Position numbers and translations under genes: made by a program. DNA of 64,000 nucleotides from contig CAIMWF010000062.1 in NCBI GenBank assembly GCA_903845055.1, positions 1 through 64,000 on the forward strand, given 5' to 3'. Below the pieces are notes generated by a model. The model searched no databases. It was not told the DNA's origin and saw only the letters and a program-made list of their open reading frames with translations. Positions 53,837 through 63,293 of the stretch are shown here, piece by piece. This DNA is from an uncultured Bacteroidales bacterium (lineage in GTDB: Bacteria; Bacteroidota; Bacteroidia; Bacteroidales; FEN-979). The first letter of the stretch is position 1. Each line of letters begins with the position of its first letter.

Positions 53837-55390
53837 TTATTTAGGTTTCATCACCACAAACGGAATCATCACCTCCTCCATGGATATGCCGCCGTGCTGG
53901 AAGGTGTTTTTGTAATAATTTACATAATAGTTGAAATTGTTCGGGTATGCAAAGAAATCGTTGCTCCGGCAGAAAACATAGGAGGAGTTGACATTGGTAC
54001 GCGGCAGGAATATGTCGGCCGGGTTTCGTACCTCGAACACCTCGTTTTGTTCATATTTCAATGCCCTGCCGGTTTTGTATCGCAGGTTGGTGTTGGTATT
54101 CCGGTCGCCCAGAACCTTTACCGGGGTATCCACCCTGATCGACCCGTGGTCGGTGGTAATTGCGACATTGACATCCTTGTCAGCAAGGTATTTCAGCAAC
54201 TCGATGAGGGGCGAATGCTGGAACCAGCTGACCGTCAGGGAGCGGTATGCCTTTTCATCGTCGGCCAGTTCGCGGATGATCTCCATCTCGGTCCGGGCAT
54301 GCGACAGCATATCGACGAAATTGTAAACGATGAAATTCAGCTTGTTGACCATAAGGTTCGGCATGAGTTCCACCAGTTTTTTACCATAAGTCTGGTTTAG
54401 AACTTTGTAATAGGAGTATTTCACGTCCCGCCCGTAGCGCCTGAGCAATTCGCCGAGCAGTTCACTTTCAAAATTATTTTTGGGTCCCTCTTCATCCTCG
54501 TTGACCCAGTATTTCGGGTATTTCTTCTCTATCTCCGTCGGAAGAAGCCCGCTGAACAGGGAATTCCGGGCATACTGGGTGACCGTTGGCAGGATGCTGT
54601 AATAGATATCCTCGCGCTCGATCCTGAAATAATCCTCGAGGATCGGCTGCAGCATCTTCCACTGGTCGAAGCGCAGGTTGTCGATAAGGATGACAAAAGT
54701 CGGCTTGTTGTCATTCATCAGCGGGAAGACCTTTTCCTTGATCAGCGTGTGACTCTGAACAGGCCGGTCCTTGCCCTTCCCGCTCATCCATTCCAGGTAG
54801 TTGCGCTCATAAAATTTACAGAATACCAGGTTGGCTTCATCTTTCTGCATCTTGAGCACCTGGTTCATCCCGTCGTCCATCAGCTGGCCCAGTTTGAGTT
54901 CCCAGTAGGTCAGCTTTTTATAGACTTCCGTCCATTCCTCGAAGTTAAGCCTGTTTGAAATTTCCATACCGATGTTGCGGAACTCCTGCTGGTACTGGTG
55001 TGTTGTTTTTTCACTCACCAGTTTCCTGTTTTCAAGGTTCTTCTTCAGGCAAAGCAGGATCTGGTTCGGCTTGACGGGTTTGATCAGGTAATCGGCAATA
55101 TTGGAACCGATGGCATCTTCCATGATGCTCTCCTCCTCGCTTTTTGTGATCATCACCACCGGCAGTGTCGGGTGGATCTCCTTGACACGCAGCAACGTTT
55201 CGATCCCCGAAAGTCCGGGCATCTGTTCATCGAGAAATACAATGTCAAATACTTTTGATTTTATAATATCAATGGCATCATGGCCGTTGTTGACAGTGGT
55301 AACATCATATCCTTTTTCCTTGAGGAAAATGATATGGGGCTTTAACAGGTCAATTTCATCATCCACCCACAAAATCGTGATCTTGTCCAT
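53837..55390 (-). CDS. porX: PorX-type response regulator with PglZ domain
   Basis: 517 aa from ATG 55390. The frame extends to 55942, but that part overlaps the divergent HD gene and does not resemble the family. The receiver domain (1-120) has D10/D11, phospho-acceptor D54 (FLDEQMPG), a Thr in VMITKS and Lys in YLIKPVKP. After a helical linker, a PglZ/alkaline-phosphatase-like domain (~210-510) shows ILIDNLRFDQW, TVTQYARNSLFSG, YNFVDMLSHAR and ITTDHGSIRV, consistent with metal-binding Asp and His residues. In Porphyromonas and Flavobacterium, PorX works with PorY to control T9SS genes, and PorX has been reported to hydrolyse cyclic oligonucleotides (established knowledge). T9SS cargo genes in this window fit. 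No PorY kinase is adjacent. Confidence 0.92.
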   Translation of the reverse strand: MDKITILWVDDEIDLLKPHIIFLKEKGYDVTTVNNGHDAIDIIKSKVFDIVFLDEQMPGLSGIETLLRVKEIHPTLPVVMITKSEEESIMEDAIGSNIADYLIKPVKPNQILLCLKKNLENRKLVSEKTTHQYQQEFRNIGMEISNRLNFEEWTEVYKKLTYWELKLGQLMDDGMNQVLKMQKDEANLVFCKFYERNYLEWMSGKGKDRPVQSHTLIKEKVFPLMNDNKPTFVILIDNLRFDQWKMLQPILEDYFRIEREDIYYSILPTVTQYARNSLFSGLLPTEIEKKYPKYWVNEDEEGPKNNFESELLGELLRRYGRDVKYSYYKVLNQTYGKKLVELMPNLMVNKLNFIVYNFVDMLSHARTEMEIIRELADDEKAYRSLTVSWFQHSPLIELLKYLADKDVNVAITTDHGSIRVDTPVKVLGDRNTNTNLRYKTGRALKYEQNEVFEVRNPADIFLPRTNVNSSYVFCRSNDFFAYPNNFNYYVNYYKNTFQHGGISMEEVMIPFVVMKPK

Positions 55391-55394
55391 AGTG

Positions 55395-55425
55395 TTTGTT
55401 TGCTTTATTAAATGTCGTAAGTTTG
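55395..55425 (+). promoter_or_regulatory. Promoter of the HD-domain hydrolase gene
   Basis: TTTG (55395-55398), 19 nt, then TAAGTTTG (55418-55425): exact Bacteroidota -33/-7 match, ~55 bp before the TTG start at 55481. A TATTTTTG on the minus strand (55473-55466) with TTG 18 nt upstream is a weaker candidate for porX, so the gap may be a divergent promoter. Confidence 0.65.
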
Positions 55426-55480
55426 CTTTTATTGTGCTGTTGCGGCCCGTTTTATATTTCTTTAACAAAAATAAACGATT

Positions 55481-56716
55481 TTGGCTACTACCAATAAACA
55501 AAAGATCATCAACGATCCGGTATACGGGTTTATTACCATCCCGGGGGCCCGTGTTTTCGATGTGATCGAACATCCATGGTTCCAGCGGCTGAGAAGGATC
55601 AAACAACTCGGGCTTACACATTACACCTATCCCTCTGCCCAGCACACGCGGTTCCAGCATGCTCTGGGAGCCATGCACCTGATGGGGGAGGCGGTGGCGG
55701 TATTGCGCGCAAAGGGGATCGGGATTACCGAAGCCGAGGCGGAGGGAGCCAACCTGGCCATATTGCTGCACGATATCGGTCACGGGCCGTTTTCGCACAC
55801 GCTCGAGCAGACGATCGTGCGCCACCTGATGCACGAAGATCTTTCGAAACTCTTCATGGCGGCCCTGAACGATTATTTCAACAATGGGCTGACCCTTGCA
55901 AATGAAATATACAACGATACCTACCACAAGAAGTTCCTCCACCAGCTGGTATCAAGCCAGCTTGACATGGACCGCCTCGATTACCTGGCGCGCGACAGCT
56001 TCTTCACAGGTGTGGCCGAGGGGGTGATCAGTTACGACAGGATCATCAAAATGCTCACCGTCTGCAACGACGAACTGGTGGTGGAGGGCAAGGGGATCTA
56101 CTCCATCGAAAAGTTCCTGATCTCCCGCCGCCTGATGTACTGGCAGGTATACCTGCACAAGACTGTGATCGCTGCAGACGTACTCCTGGTCAACCTGCTG
56201 AAAAGGGCAAAATTGCTCGGCGAAAACGGGATTCCGCTTTTCGCGACCCAGGCATTCAGGGCCTTTTTATACAATAACCCTTCAAAACACGATTTTGAAA
56301 CGGACCCAAAATGGCTGGACTGTTTTGCCCTGCTCGACGATTTTGACGTATTTACATCAGTCAAGGCATGGGCCTTTCATGACGACCCGATCCTCTCTGA
56401 TCTATGCACGAACCTTGTCAACCGGAACCTGTTCAGGGTCGAGATGCAGACACAGCCTTTTGATGATGCTTACGTGGAGCAGGTGAGGTGTAAAACCATT
56501 GCACTGCTAAATCTCGCCCCGCAGGACGTTCATTACTACTTTACCTGCGACAAGGTTGAGAACAAAGCCTACAATCCGCGCCACGAGCGTATCATGATCA
56601 AGGGCAAATCCAGTGAACTTACCGATATTTCAGAGGCCTCCGAACAGCTTAACAATGCGGTGATGCCTACAACCGTCAGCAAATACCTGCTTTGTTATCC
56701 CAAAGAGGTTCAATGA
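55481..56716 (+). CDS. HD-domain phosphohydrolase
   Basis: 411 aa from a TTG start. The HD domain near the N-terminus has the metal-binding set H (TRFQHALGAMHL), HD (AILLHDIGHGPFSHTLE) and a later Asp (LDMDRLDYLARDSF). This is the family of dGTPase/SAMHD1-like hydrolases common in Bacteroidota as an 'HD domain-containing protein' beside lipid A genes. The likely substrate is a nucleotide or nucleotide-derived signal, but specificity cannot be read from sequence. It is divergent from porX across a 90-bp gap with a good promoter, and lpxD follows after 171 bp. Confidence 0.88.
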   Translation: MATTNKQKIINDPVYGFITIPGARVFDVIEHPWFQRLRRIKQLGLTHYTYPSAQHTRFQHALGAMHLMGEAVAVLRAKGIGITEAEAEGANLAILLHDIGHGPFSHTLEQTIVRHLMHEDLSKLFMAALNDYFNNGLTLANEIYNDTYHKKFLHQLVSSQLDMDRLDYLARDSFFTGVAEGVISYDRIIKMLTVCNDELVVEGKGIYSIEKFLISRRLMYWQVYLHKTVIAADVLLVNLLKRAKLLGENGIPLFATQAFRAFLYNNPSKHDFETDPKWLDCFALLDDFDVFTSVKAWAFHDDPILSDLCTNLVNRNLFRVEMQTQPFDDAYVEQVRCKTIALLNLAPQDVHYYFTCDKVENKAYNPRHERIMIKGKSSELTDISEASEQLNNAVMPTTVSKYLLCYPKEVQ

Positions 56717-56887
56717 ACCGTTCCATGGTCACTTTTCACCCGGCTGGCAAATGAACGGGAACGATCCTTGAAACTCCTGGTAACCATTTAACAATGTGAT
56801 TGTTGAAAAATTTACAGCCCTGTCTATGGAAATAATTGGTAAATTGCGCCGGTTTTAGAATCACCCCATATTCACCAAGTTTAATTA

Positions 56888-57922
56888 ATGGAATTCACCG
56901 CTGCACAGATTGCCGGATTTCTTAACGGGACCGTCGAAGGGAACCCTGATGAAAAGGTGCGCAACCTTTCAAAAATTGATGAAGGTCAGCCCGGAACCCT
57001 TACATTCCTGGCAAATCCCAAGTACACGCCTCATATATACAATACCCTGGCTTCTGTCATCGTGGTGAACGAGGATTTCATCGCGGCCCAGCCAGTCAGG
57101 GGAACGATGATCAGGGTTGCCGACGCCTATTCCGCCTTTGCGACCCTGCTTGAGATGTTCGACCCGAACAAATCAGGACACACGGGCATTTCCCCGCTTG
57201 CCTCCGTTTCTCCTTCTGCAACAATGGGTAAGGATGTGTCGGTCGGTGACTTTTCGGTGATCGGCAAAAACGTGGTGATCGGCGACAATACAGTAATCCA
57301 TCCGCAGGTCTTCATCGGCAATGATGTGAAGATCGGAAGCAATTCGCTGATTTACCCTGGCGTGAAAATCTATCATGATTCCATTATCGGCAATGATTGC
57401 ACGCTCCATTCGGGGGTGGTAATCGGATCCGACGGATTCGGTTTTGCCCCGGTAGCCGGCAACAACTACCAGAAGATCCCCCAGTTGGGAAACGTGATCC
57501 TGGAGGACTTCGTGGAGATCGGGTCAAACACCACCATCGACCGGGCAACGCTGGGATCGACCATCCTGCGCCACGGGGTAAAACTTGACAACCTGATCCA
57601 GGTTGGTCACAATGCCGAAATCGGCGAGAATACGGTGATTGCAGCGCAAAGCGGGATCAGCGGATCGACAAAAATCGGGAAGAACTGCATGATCGGCGGC
57701 CAGGTTGGCATTGTAGGGCACATCACCATTGCCGACAATGTGAAGATCGGCGCAGGTTCAGGAGTCGAAGCGAGCATTACCCGCGACGGGGCCATGATGC
57801 TCGGCGCTCCTGCAATCGAAATCGGCAAGGCAAGGCGGAATTTCATTCACTGGCGGAACCTCGATGAAATTGTCAGGAAAATATATACCATCGAAAAAAA
57901 ACTGGATAAGCTTCATGAGTGA
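56888..57922 (+). CDS. lpxD: UDP-3-O-(3-hydroxyacyl)glucosamine N-acyltransferase
   Basis: 344 aa, normal length. It adds the second hydroxyacyl chain in lipid A synthesis. The N-terminal uridine-binding domain (~1-100) includes [18 protein letters not shown]. The left-handed beta-helix (~105-310) is built of hexapeptide repeats, with the catalytic His in [14 protein letters not shown]-terminal helix follows. It is first of lpxD, lpxC-fabZ, lpxA and an ABC gene; its stop overlaps the lpxC start by 8 bp. Cytoplasmic or membrane-associated. Confidence 0.95.
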   Translation: MEFTAAQIAGFLNGTVEGNPDEKVRNLSKIDEGQPGTLTFLANPKYTPHIYNTLASVIVVNEDFIAAQPVRGTMIRVADAYSAFATLLEMFDPNKSGHTGISPLASVSPSATMGKDVSVGDFSVIGKNVVIGDNTVIHPQVFIGNDVKIGSNSLIYPGVKIYHDSIIGNDCTLHSGVVIGSDGFGFAPVAGNNYQKIPQLGNVILEDFVEIGSNTTIDRATLGSTILRHGVKLDNLIQVGHNAEIGENTVIAAQSGISGSTKIGKNCMIGGQVGIVGHITIADNVKIGAGSGVEASITRDGAMMLGAPAIEIGKARRNFIHWRNLDEIVRKIYTIEKKLDKLHE

Positions 57923-59306
57923 CAAACAAAGAACCATCAAGGCCCCGGTCAGTATTTCCGGGGTAGGGCTGCATACCGGCAACGAGGTTATGATCACCTT
58001 CAAACCTGCGCCCGAGAATTACGGTTACAAATTTCGCAGGACTGATCTCAACACGGGAACCCTAGTTGACGTTGATGTTGACAACGTGGTGGATACCTCA
58101 CGCGGGACCAGCATCGAACAGGAGGGGGTAAGGATCGACACCATTGAACACGTGCTGGCCGCCCTGGCCGGATTACAGATCGACAACGCGCTCATCGAAA
58201 TGAACCAGTCGGAAACCCCGATCCTCGACGGCAGTTCAAGGTTGTATGTTGAAGCGCTGTTAGCCGTGGGGATCGTGGAGCAAAAGGCCCTGCGCACCTA
58301 TTATGAACTGACATCGAACGTTACCTATTCCAACCCCGAAAAGAAGGTGGAAATGATTGCTATCCCTTCTTCCGATTTCAGGGTTTCGGTGATGATTGAT
58401 TATGAATCGAAGGTACTGCAGTCGCAAAATGCCTCCCTCACCAACATCGGGGATTTCAAGGATGAATTTGCATCCTGCCGCACCTTTGTTTTTCTGCACG
58501 AGCTTGAATACCTGCTCAACAACAACCTTATCAAAGGGGGTGACCTGAGCAATGCAATCGTTTTTGTTGACCGCGAAATGTCGCGCAAAGAACTTGACCA
58601 CCTTGCCCACCTGTTCAAGAAGCCCAGGGTCGAGGTGCTGAAGGAGGGTATCCTTAACAACCTGCAGCTTCAATACACCAACGAACCGGCACGTCACAAG
58701 CTGCTTGACATCATCGGCGACCTGGCGCTCATCGGCATGCCGATCAAGGGCCACATCATCGCAACCCGGCCCGGCCATTATTCCAATGTGCAGTTTGCCC
58801 GGATGATCAAAAAGCAGATCAAAAAAGAACGTAATGCCGATAACGGGCATACCTTCGACCCAGGCAAACCAGCCTTGCTCAACATCAACCAGATCAAGAA
58901 TCTCCTTCCACACCGCCCGCCCTTCCTTTTTCTCGACAAGATCATTGAAATGGGATCGGATTATGTAGTCGGTGTGAAAAATGTGACCATCAACGAAGCC
59001 TTTTTCGTGGGTCATTTTCCCGACGAACCCGTCATGCCCGGGGTCCTCATGATCGAAGCCCTTGCACAGAACGGGGGAATCCTTGCCCTCAGTACCCTTG
59101 AAGATCCGCAGAATTACCTGACCCTTTTCGTTAAAATTGAAAATGTGAAGTTCAGGCATAAGGTCGTCCCGGGCGATACCCTTGTCTTTTTCTGTCAGTT
59201 CAACGGACCGATGCGCCGCGGGCTGATCTGCATGAAGGGCGTTGCCTATGTGGGCAACAAGATCGTGGTCGAAGCAGAGATGATGGCACAACTTCAACGA
59301 AAATAA
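57915..59306 (+). CDS. lpxC-fabZ: Bifunctional LpxC deacetylase / FabZ dehydratase
   Basis: 463 aa from ATG 57915; an upstream ATG at 57864 lies deep in lpxD and is unlikely. Residues ~1-300 are LpxC, the zinc deacetylase for the committed lipid A step: [15 protein letters not shown] holds one metal His, and [11 protein letters not shown] with [11 protein letters not shown] carries the remaining His/Asp and catalytic His. Residues ~315-463 are FabZ, the 3-hydroxyacyl-ACP dehydratase: [13 protein letters not shown] and the catalytic [20 protein letters not shown]. The fusion is standard for Bacteroidota and links fatty acid and lipid A supply. Confidence 0.96.
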   Translation: MSDKQRTIKAPVSISGVGLHTGNEVMITFKPAPENYGYKFRRTDLNTGTLVDVDVDNVVDTSRGTSIEQEGVRIDTIEHVLAALAGLQIDNALIEMNQSETPILDGSSRLYVEALLAVGIVEQKALRTYYELTSNVTYSNPEKKVEMIAIPSSDFRVSVMIDYESKVLQSQNASLTNIGDFKDEFASCRTFVFLHELEYLLNNNLIKGGDLSNAIVFVDREMSRKELDHLAHLFKKPRVEVLKEGILNNLQLQYTNEPARHKLLDIIGDLALIGMPIKGHIIATRPGHYSNVQFARMIKKQIKKERNADNGHTFDPGKPALLNINQIKNLLPHRPPFLFLDKIIEMGSDYVVGVKNVTINEAFFVGHFPDEPVMPGVLMIEALAQNGGILALSTLEDPQNYLTLFVKIENVKFRHKVVPGDTLVFFCQFNGPMRRGLICMKGVAYVGNKIVVEAEMMAQLQRK

Positions 59307-59315
59307 AAAAACGTC

Positions 59316-60107
59316 ATGAACCAACCGTTAGCTTATGTCAACCCCCAGGCGAAAGTTGCCGCCAACGTGGTGATCGAACCCTTCGTTTCCATCGACAAAA
59401 ATGTTGTCATTGAAGAGGGCACGTGGATCGGCTCCAATGTCACCATCATGGAGGGAGCCAGGATCGGCAAGAACTGCAAGATCTTCCCCGGGGCTGTGAT
59501 CTCCGCCATCCCGCAGGATCTGAAATTTGCCGGTGAGGACACCATCGTTAAAATAGGCAACAACGTCGTCATCAGGGAATTTGCAACCATCAACCGGGGA
59601 ACGAAAGCCAGCTACGAAACCGTGGTCGGCGACAACTGCCTGCTGATGGCTTACACGCACGTGGCCCATGACTGCATTGTCGGAAACAACGTCATCATGG
59701 CCAATGGCGCCATGCTGGCCGGCCATGTCATCGTCGACGACTGGGCCATCATCGGCGGGGGTGTTCTCGTTCTCCAGTTCTGTCATATCGGGGCGCATAC
59801 CATCATCGCCGGCGGATCGGGAGTTGGAAAGGATGTACCCCCCTATACCAAGGCCGCCCGCGACCCGCTGTCGTACGTCGGGGTGAATTCTATCGGCCTT
59901 CGGAGAAGGGGTTTTTCCCCGGAGGTGATCAACAAGATCCAGGAGATCTACAGGATCATCTTCCTGAAGAACTACAACGTAACGCAGGCTGTTGAGATCA
60001 TTGAAGCCAAGGTGGAGGCGACGCCCGAGCGGGATGAAATACTCTCCTTTATCGCCAACTCCCCGCGCGGGCTCATGAAGGGTTATTCAAAAATCCGTGA
60101 CAAATAG
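59316..60107 (+). CDS. lpxA: UDP-N-acetylglucosamine acyltransferase
   Basis: 263 aa, typical. It catalyses the first, reversible acylation in lipid A synthesis. Left-handed beta-helix of hexapeptide repeats (residues ~5-190), catalytic His in AYTHVAHDCIVGNN, and a C-terminal helical domain from about 195 (VGVNSIGLRRRGF). It is 9 bp after lpxC-fabZ and 11 bp before the ABC ATPase gene, in one operon. Confidence 0.96.
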   Translation: MNQPLAYVNPQAKVAANVVIEPFVSIDKNVVIEEGTWIGSNVTIMEGARIGKNCKIFPGAVISAIPQDLKFAGEDTIVKIGNNVVIREFATINRGTKASYETVVGDNCLLMAYTHVAHDCIVGNNVIMANGAMLAGHVIVDDWAIIGGGVLVLQFCHIGAHTIIAGGSGVGKDVPPYTKAARDPLSYVGVNSIGLRRRGFSPEVINKIQEIYRIIFLKNYNVTQAVEIIEAKVEATPERDEILSFIANSPRGLMKGYSKIRDK

Positions 60108-60118
60108 CAGGACATACC

Positions 60119-60742
60119 ATGATGCGTATTGAGCTTCAGGACGTTGGGAAAAAATTCAATACTGAATGGATCTTTCGCAGGGTATCATTTCATTTTGAAC
60201 CAAACACCACCTCCGCCATTCTCGGCCGTAACGGTTCGGGAAAATCAACACTCCTCCAGGTAGTAGCCGGAAACCTTCACCCGAATGAAGGGTTGGTTGT
60301 TTATACCCTGGATGGCAGGCAGCTTCCGGAACACAATGTATTCAGACACCTTGCCCTGGTTGCACCTTACATGGAACTTATCGAGGATTTCACCCTGCAG
60401 GAGATGCTGGATTTTCATTTTTCCTTCAAACAATTTCTTCCGGGATTTGATATTGGCCCTGCAACCGAACTTCTGGGGTTCACCACTGCCCGGCACAGGC
60501 AGATCCGCCAGTTCTCCTCAGGAATGAAACAACGGGTAAAACTGGTATGTGCCATATTGAGCGATGTCCCCCTGCTGCTGCTGGATGAACCCACCATGAA
60601 CCTCGACCAGGCCGGTATCGAATGGTATCTTGACCTGTTAAAGAAATATTCCCTGAACCGGACCGTCATCATTTGCTCAAACCTGCACCAGACGGAGTCG
60701 GCGTTTGCCAGCAAAGCGTTACAGATAGAGGAATATAAATAG
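60119..60742 (+). CDS. ABC transporter ATP-binding protein
   Basis: 207 aa, short single ATPase domain. Walker A GRNGSGKSTLLQ (~39), Q-loop VAPYMEL, signature QFSSGMKQRVKL and Walker B LLLLDEPTMNLDQAG, all intact; the last helix-strand holds a Thr/Ser-rich H-loop replacement (IICSNLHQTE, with His). It follows lpxA by 11 bp. No permease gene is adjacent, so the membrane partner is encoded elsewhere. A role in lipid A or envelope transport is suggested by position only. Confidence 0.9.
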   Translation: MMRIELQDVGKKFNTEWIFRRVSFHFEPNTTSAILGRNGSGKSTLLQVVAGNLHPNEGLVVYTLDGRQLPEHNVFRHLALVAPYMELIEDFTLQEMLDFHFSFKQFLPGFDIGPATELLGFTTARHRQIRQFSSGMKQRVKLVCAILSDVPLLLLDEPTMNLDQAGIEWYLDLLKKYSLNRTVIICSNLHQTESAFASKALQIEEYK

Positions 60743-60743
60743 G

Positions 60744-60830
60744 GAAATGGCGAAATGGCGAAATGGCGAAATAGTAATAGTTTAGCTATTACCAAAAATC
60801 GTAAATCGTAAATCGTAAATCGTAAATCGT
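60744..60830. repeat. Two tandem short-repeat arrays (8-mer and 7-mer)
   Basis: GAAATGGC occurs three times plus a partial copy (60744-60772), and AAATCGT five times perfectly (60796-60830), in the gap between the convergent ABC and FkbM genes. The 7-mer array is the exact inverse of that at 62235-62269. Confidence 0.9.
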
Positions 60831-60836
60831 AATTTC

Positions 60837-61559
60837 CTACGGATGTCCTACGAAATAGTAATCGCTGCCTTTGTCAAAGGCGCTGCAGAATTGTGCCTCC
60901 GACATGACCGGGGTGTGATGAAGGTAGCCTTTGAGGGTGGAGATCTGCATACCGCAATCAACGGTTAAAAAGGTGTATAACTGGGCGGGATTTGAATCAT
61001 AAAACTCGGCTGCCCCAAGGCCAAATTCGAAAATTACCACCGGTTTGCACCTCCTGAAGGTTTTCACCCCTCCCATCATCACCTTGAATTCGGCGCCCTC
61101 CACATCAATCTTCACAAGGTCGATCCGAAGGTCGTCGGGGATAAACTGGTCGAGCAGCCCGGTTTCAACGGTGATCTGTTCGATATCGACATGTTTCCCG
61201 TCGTATTTTCGTTTTTTAATACCACTGTAAGCCGGTGCATTCAGTACGTGCTGAAAGGTAGTACTTCCGGCTTTATCATACAGGGCGGTCTGGTAGATGC
61301 TTACGGTGGTGTTACCCCTATACCGGTCCTGCAGGTGGTGAAACAGCTCGGGAATGGGCTCAAAACCAAGTTTTTCACCATCAGGCGCATCCTTGATCAT
61401 CAGGTCAAGGATTTCACCTTTGTGGCAGCCGATGTCGATGCAGTTTGAATCGCGTTTCAGGCTTCGCCGTATAATTTGCCTGGTGTACGCATCATATTTC
61501 TGGTTGCGTGTAACCGAAATGTGGAGCAGGGATAGAAGTCGTTTCAGGAGTTTTTTCAT
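60837..61559 (-). CDS. FkbM-family methyltransferase
   Basis: 240 aa. SAM-binding Rossmann fold with motif I NCIDIGCHKGEILDLM (~36-51), LGFEPIPELF as motif II, the family signature LVKIDVEGAEFKVMMGG (~140) and VVIFEFGLGA. FkbM-type enzymes methylate hydroxyl groups, often on sugars of surface polysaccharides or on antibiotics. Among lipid A and O-antigen genes, a polysaccharide or lipid target is plausible. It is transcribed divergently from efp across a 109-bp gap. Confidence 0.9.
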   Translation of the reverse strand: MKKLLKRLLSLLHISVTRNQKYDAYTRQIIRRSLKRDSNCIDIGCHKGEILDLMIKDAPDGEKLGFEPIPELFHHLQDRYRGNTTVSIYQTALYDKAGSTTFQHVLNAPAYSGIKKRKYDGKHVDIEQITVETGLLDQFIPDDLRIDLVKIDVEGAEFKVMMGGVKTFRRCKPVVIFEFGLGAAEFYDSNPAQLYTFLTVDCGMQISTLKGYLHHTPVMSEAQFCSAFDKGSDYYFVGHP

Positions 61560-61593
61560 CAGCAGTCGTAAGACCTCATTTTCAAAACAGCCG

Positions 61594-61634
61594 CAAAATT
61601 AACACATTTAATTCAAGATTTTTAACTAATTTTG
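61594..61634. promoter_or_regulatory. Divergent -7 boxes between fkbM-type gene and efp
   Basis: TAATTTTG occurs on the plus strand at 61627-61634 (toward efp) and on the minus strand at 61601-61594 (toward the methyltransferase). Both match TAnnTTTG, but no TTG at the usual 19-21 nt was found for either. Confidence 0.4.
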
Positions 61635-61668
61635 CAACCCTTTTAAAATCATCCATCAATAAACTTAT

Positions 61669-62235
61669 ATGGCTACAACCGCAGATATCAGGAATGGTCT
61701 GGTAATTGAATTCAACGGCGATTTATTCAGTATTGTCGAATTTCAGCATGTGAAACCCGGCAAAGGTCCGGCCTTTATCCGCACGAAACTGAAAAACCTT
61801 AAACACGGGCGCGTCATTGCCAACACCTTCGATTCAGGTGCTAAGATTGAGATTGCCCGTGTCGAACGCAGGAAATACCAGTTCCTTTTCAAGGAAAACA
61901 CCGATTATCATTTCATGCATACGGAGACTTTCGAGCAGATCTATGTGCCGGAAACGCTGATCAACGCCCCCCAGTTTTTGAAGGAAGGCCAGGAGGTGGA
62001 AATTCTTTTTCATGCCGATACCGAAACTGCCCTGACCTGCGAGCTCCCGCCTTTTGTAGTCCTGAAGATTACCTATACCGAACCGGGGATGCGCGGCAAC
62101 ACCGCGACCAACACCCTGAAGGATTGTACCGTTGAAACGGGCGCCATTGTAAAGGTCCCATTATTTATCGAGGAGGGCGAAACAATCAAGGTGGACACCC
62201 GGACGGGGGATTATTCAGAAAGGGTAAAGGTTTAA
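61669..62235 (+). CDS. efp: Translation elongation factor P
   Basis: 188 aa, normal length. EF-P relieves ribosome stalling at consecutive prolines by binding between P and E sites. Domain I (KOW-like) has the tip loop VKPGKGPAF with Lys32 where a modifiable residue is expected. OB domains II and III follow ([42 protein letters not shown]). No modification enzyme is in the window. Confidence 0.97.
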   Translation: MATTADIRNGLVIEFNGDLFSIVEFQHVKPGKGPAFIRTKLKNLKHGRVIANTFDSGAKIEIARVERRKYQFLFKENTDYHFMHTETFEQIYVPETLINAPQFLKEGQEVEILFHADTETALTCELPPFVVLKITYTEPGMRGNTATNTLKDCTVETGAIVKVPLFIEEGETIKVDTRTGDYSERVKV

Positions 62236-62269
62236 CGATTTACGATTTACGATTTACGATTTACGATTT
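62235..62269. repeat. 7-mer tandem array, inverse of the 60796 array
   Basis: Five perfect copies of ACGATTT starting at the last base of the efp stop codon. It is the exact reverse complement of the (AAATCGT)5 array at 60796-60830, so a 35-bp perfect inverted repeat flanks the methyltransferase-efp pair. Confidence 0.9.
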
Positions 62270-62326
62270 TTGATTTCCGGTGGTTTACCAGGCTTATTAC
62301 GTTGTATTCAGTAAATTTCCACGCAG

Positions 62327-63256
62327 ATGAAATTTTCCAAACCGCTTGCCCTCGCCCAGCTGGCTGAGATGTTGCATGCAGAGCCTGTCGGAAACCCGGG
62401 ATTCCTGGTCACCGGGATGAATGAAATCCATGTGGTTGAGCCGGGTGACCTCACATTTGTCGACCATCCCAAATATTACGACAAAGCCCTGAACTCGGCG
62501 GCTACCACCATCATCATTAACAAAATGGTGGAATGCCCCGCGGGGAAGGCCTTGCTGGTGTGTGAAAAGCCATTCGATGCCTACGTTTCACTGGCGATCT
62601 TTTTCCGCCCGTTCGAGAAGTCCCTTGCAGCCGTCAGTCCTTCTGCATCCATCGGTGCCGGAACGGTCATCCAACCCGGCGCTTTTGTCGGGAATCACGT
62701 CACCATCGGAAGCAATTGCATCATCCATGCCAATGCCAGCATATACGACCACACCGTGATCGGCAACCACGTCATCATCCATTCGGGTGCCGTCATCGGG
62801 GCCGATGCCTATTATTTCCAGAAACGTCCTGAAGGATATAAGAAACTGGAGTCCTGCGGACGCGTGGTCATCGGCGACCGGGTTGAGATAGGGGCCGCCA
62901 CGACCATTGACAAAGGTGTTTCAGGGGATACCTTCATTTCTGACGGGACCAAATTTGACAATCATGTCCAGGTTGGGCACGACACCCATATCGGCAGAAA
63001 CTGCCTGATCGGTGCATTCTGCGCCATTGCCGGGGTGACCCGCATCGAAGATGATGTGATCCTTTGGGCGAATGTACTGATCAATAAAGACCTTGTGATC
63101 GGGAAAGGTGCGGTGGTCCTTGCAGGGTCGGGTACTGAGAAATCACTTGAAGGAGGTAAAACCTACTGGGGAATCCCGGCCATCGAAGCCCGGAAAAAAT
63201 GGCGCGAAGTGGCAGCCCTCAAAATGTTACCCGATATCCTCAGCAAACTGAAATAA
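62327..63256 (+). CDS. LpxD-like acyltransferase (second copy)
   Basis: 309 aa, about 35 shorter than the lpxD at 56888. N-terminal uridine-binding-like domain (MNEIHVVEPGDLTFVDHPKYY), then hexapeptide beta-helix with the catalytic-type His in NHVQVGHDTHIG; the C-terminus lacks the longer helix of LpxD. Paralogues of this kind are frequent in Bacteroidota and their substrate is not established. It may acylate a different UDP-amino sugar or chain length. It follows efp by 91 bp in the same direction. Confidence 0.85.
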   Translation: MKFSKPLALAQLAEMLHAEPVGNPGFLVTGMNEIHVVEPGDLTFVDHPKYYDKALNSAATTIIINKMVECPAGKALLVCEKPFDAYVSLAIFFRPFEKSLAAVSPSASIGAGTVIQPGAFVGNHVTIGSNCIIHANASIYDHTVIGNHVIIHSGAVIGADAYYFQKRPEGYKKLESCGRVVIGDRVEIGAATTIDKGVSGDTFISDGTKFDNHVQVGHDTHIGRNCLIGAFCAIAGVTRIEDDVILWANVLINKDLVIGKGAVVLAGSGTEKSLEGGKTYWGIPAIEARKKWREVAALKMLPDILSKLK

Positions 63257-63293
63257 AAGGTTCCCCATTCCCCATCTCATTTCAAACTTCGAA

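Noticed and set aside
53837-55942. 701-aa version of PorX with a 184-aa N-terminal extension
   Set aside because: The extension lies antisense to the HD gene and lacks family similarity; the ATG at 55390 begins exactly at the receiver domain.
57864-57914. Upstream ATG for LpxC-FabZ
   Set aside because: It lies well inside lpxD; the LpxC family begins at the ATG at 57915.
58260-59324. 354-aa minus-strand frame opposite lpxC-fabZ
   Set aside because: Antisense shadow of a gene with complete LpxC and FabZ motifs.
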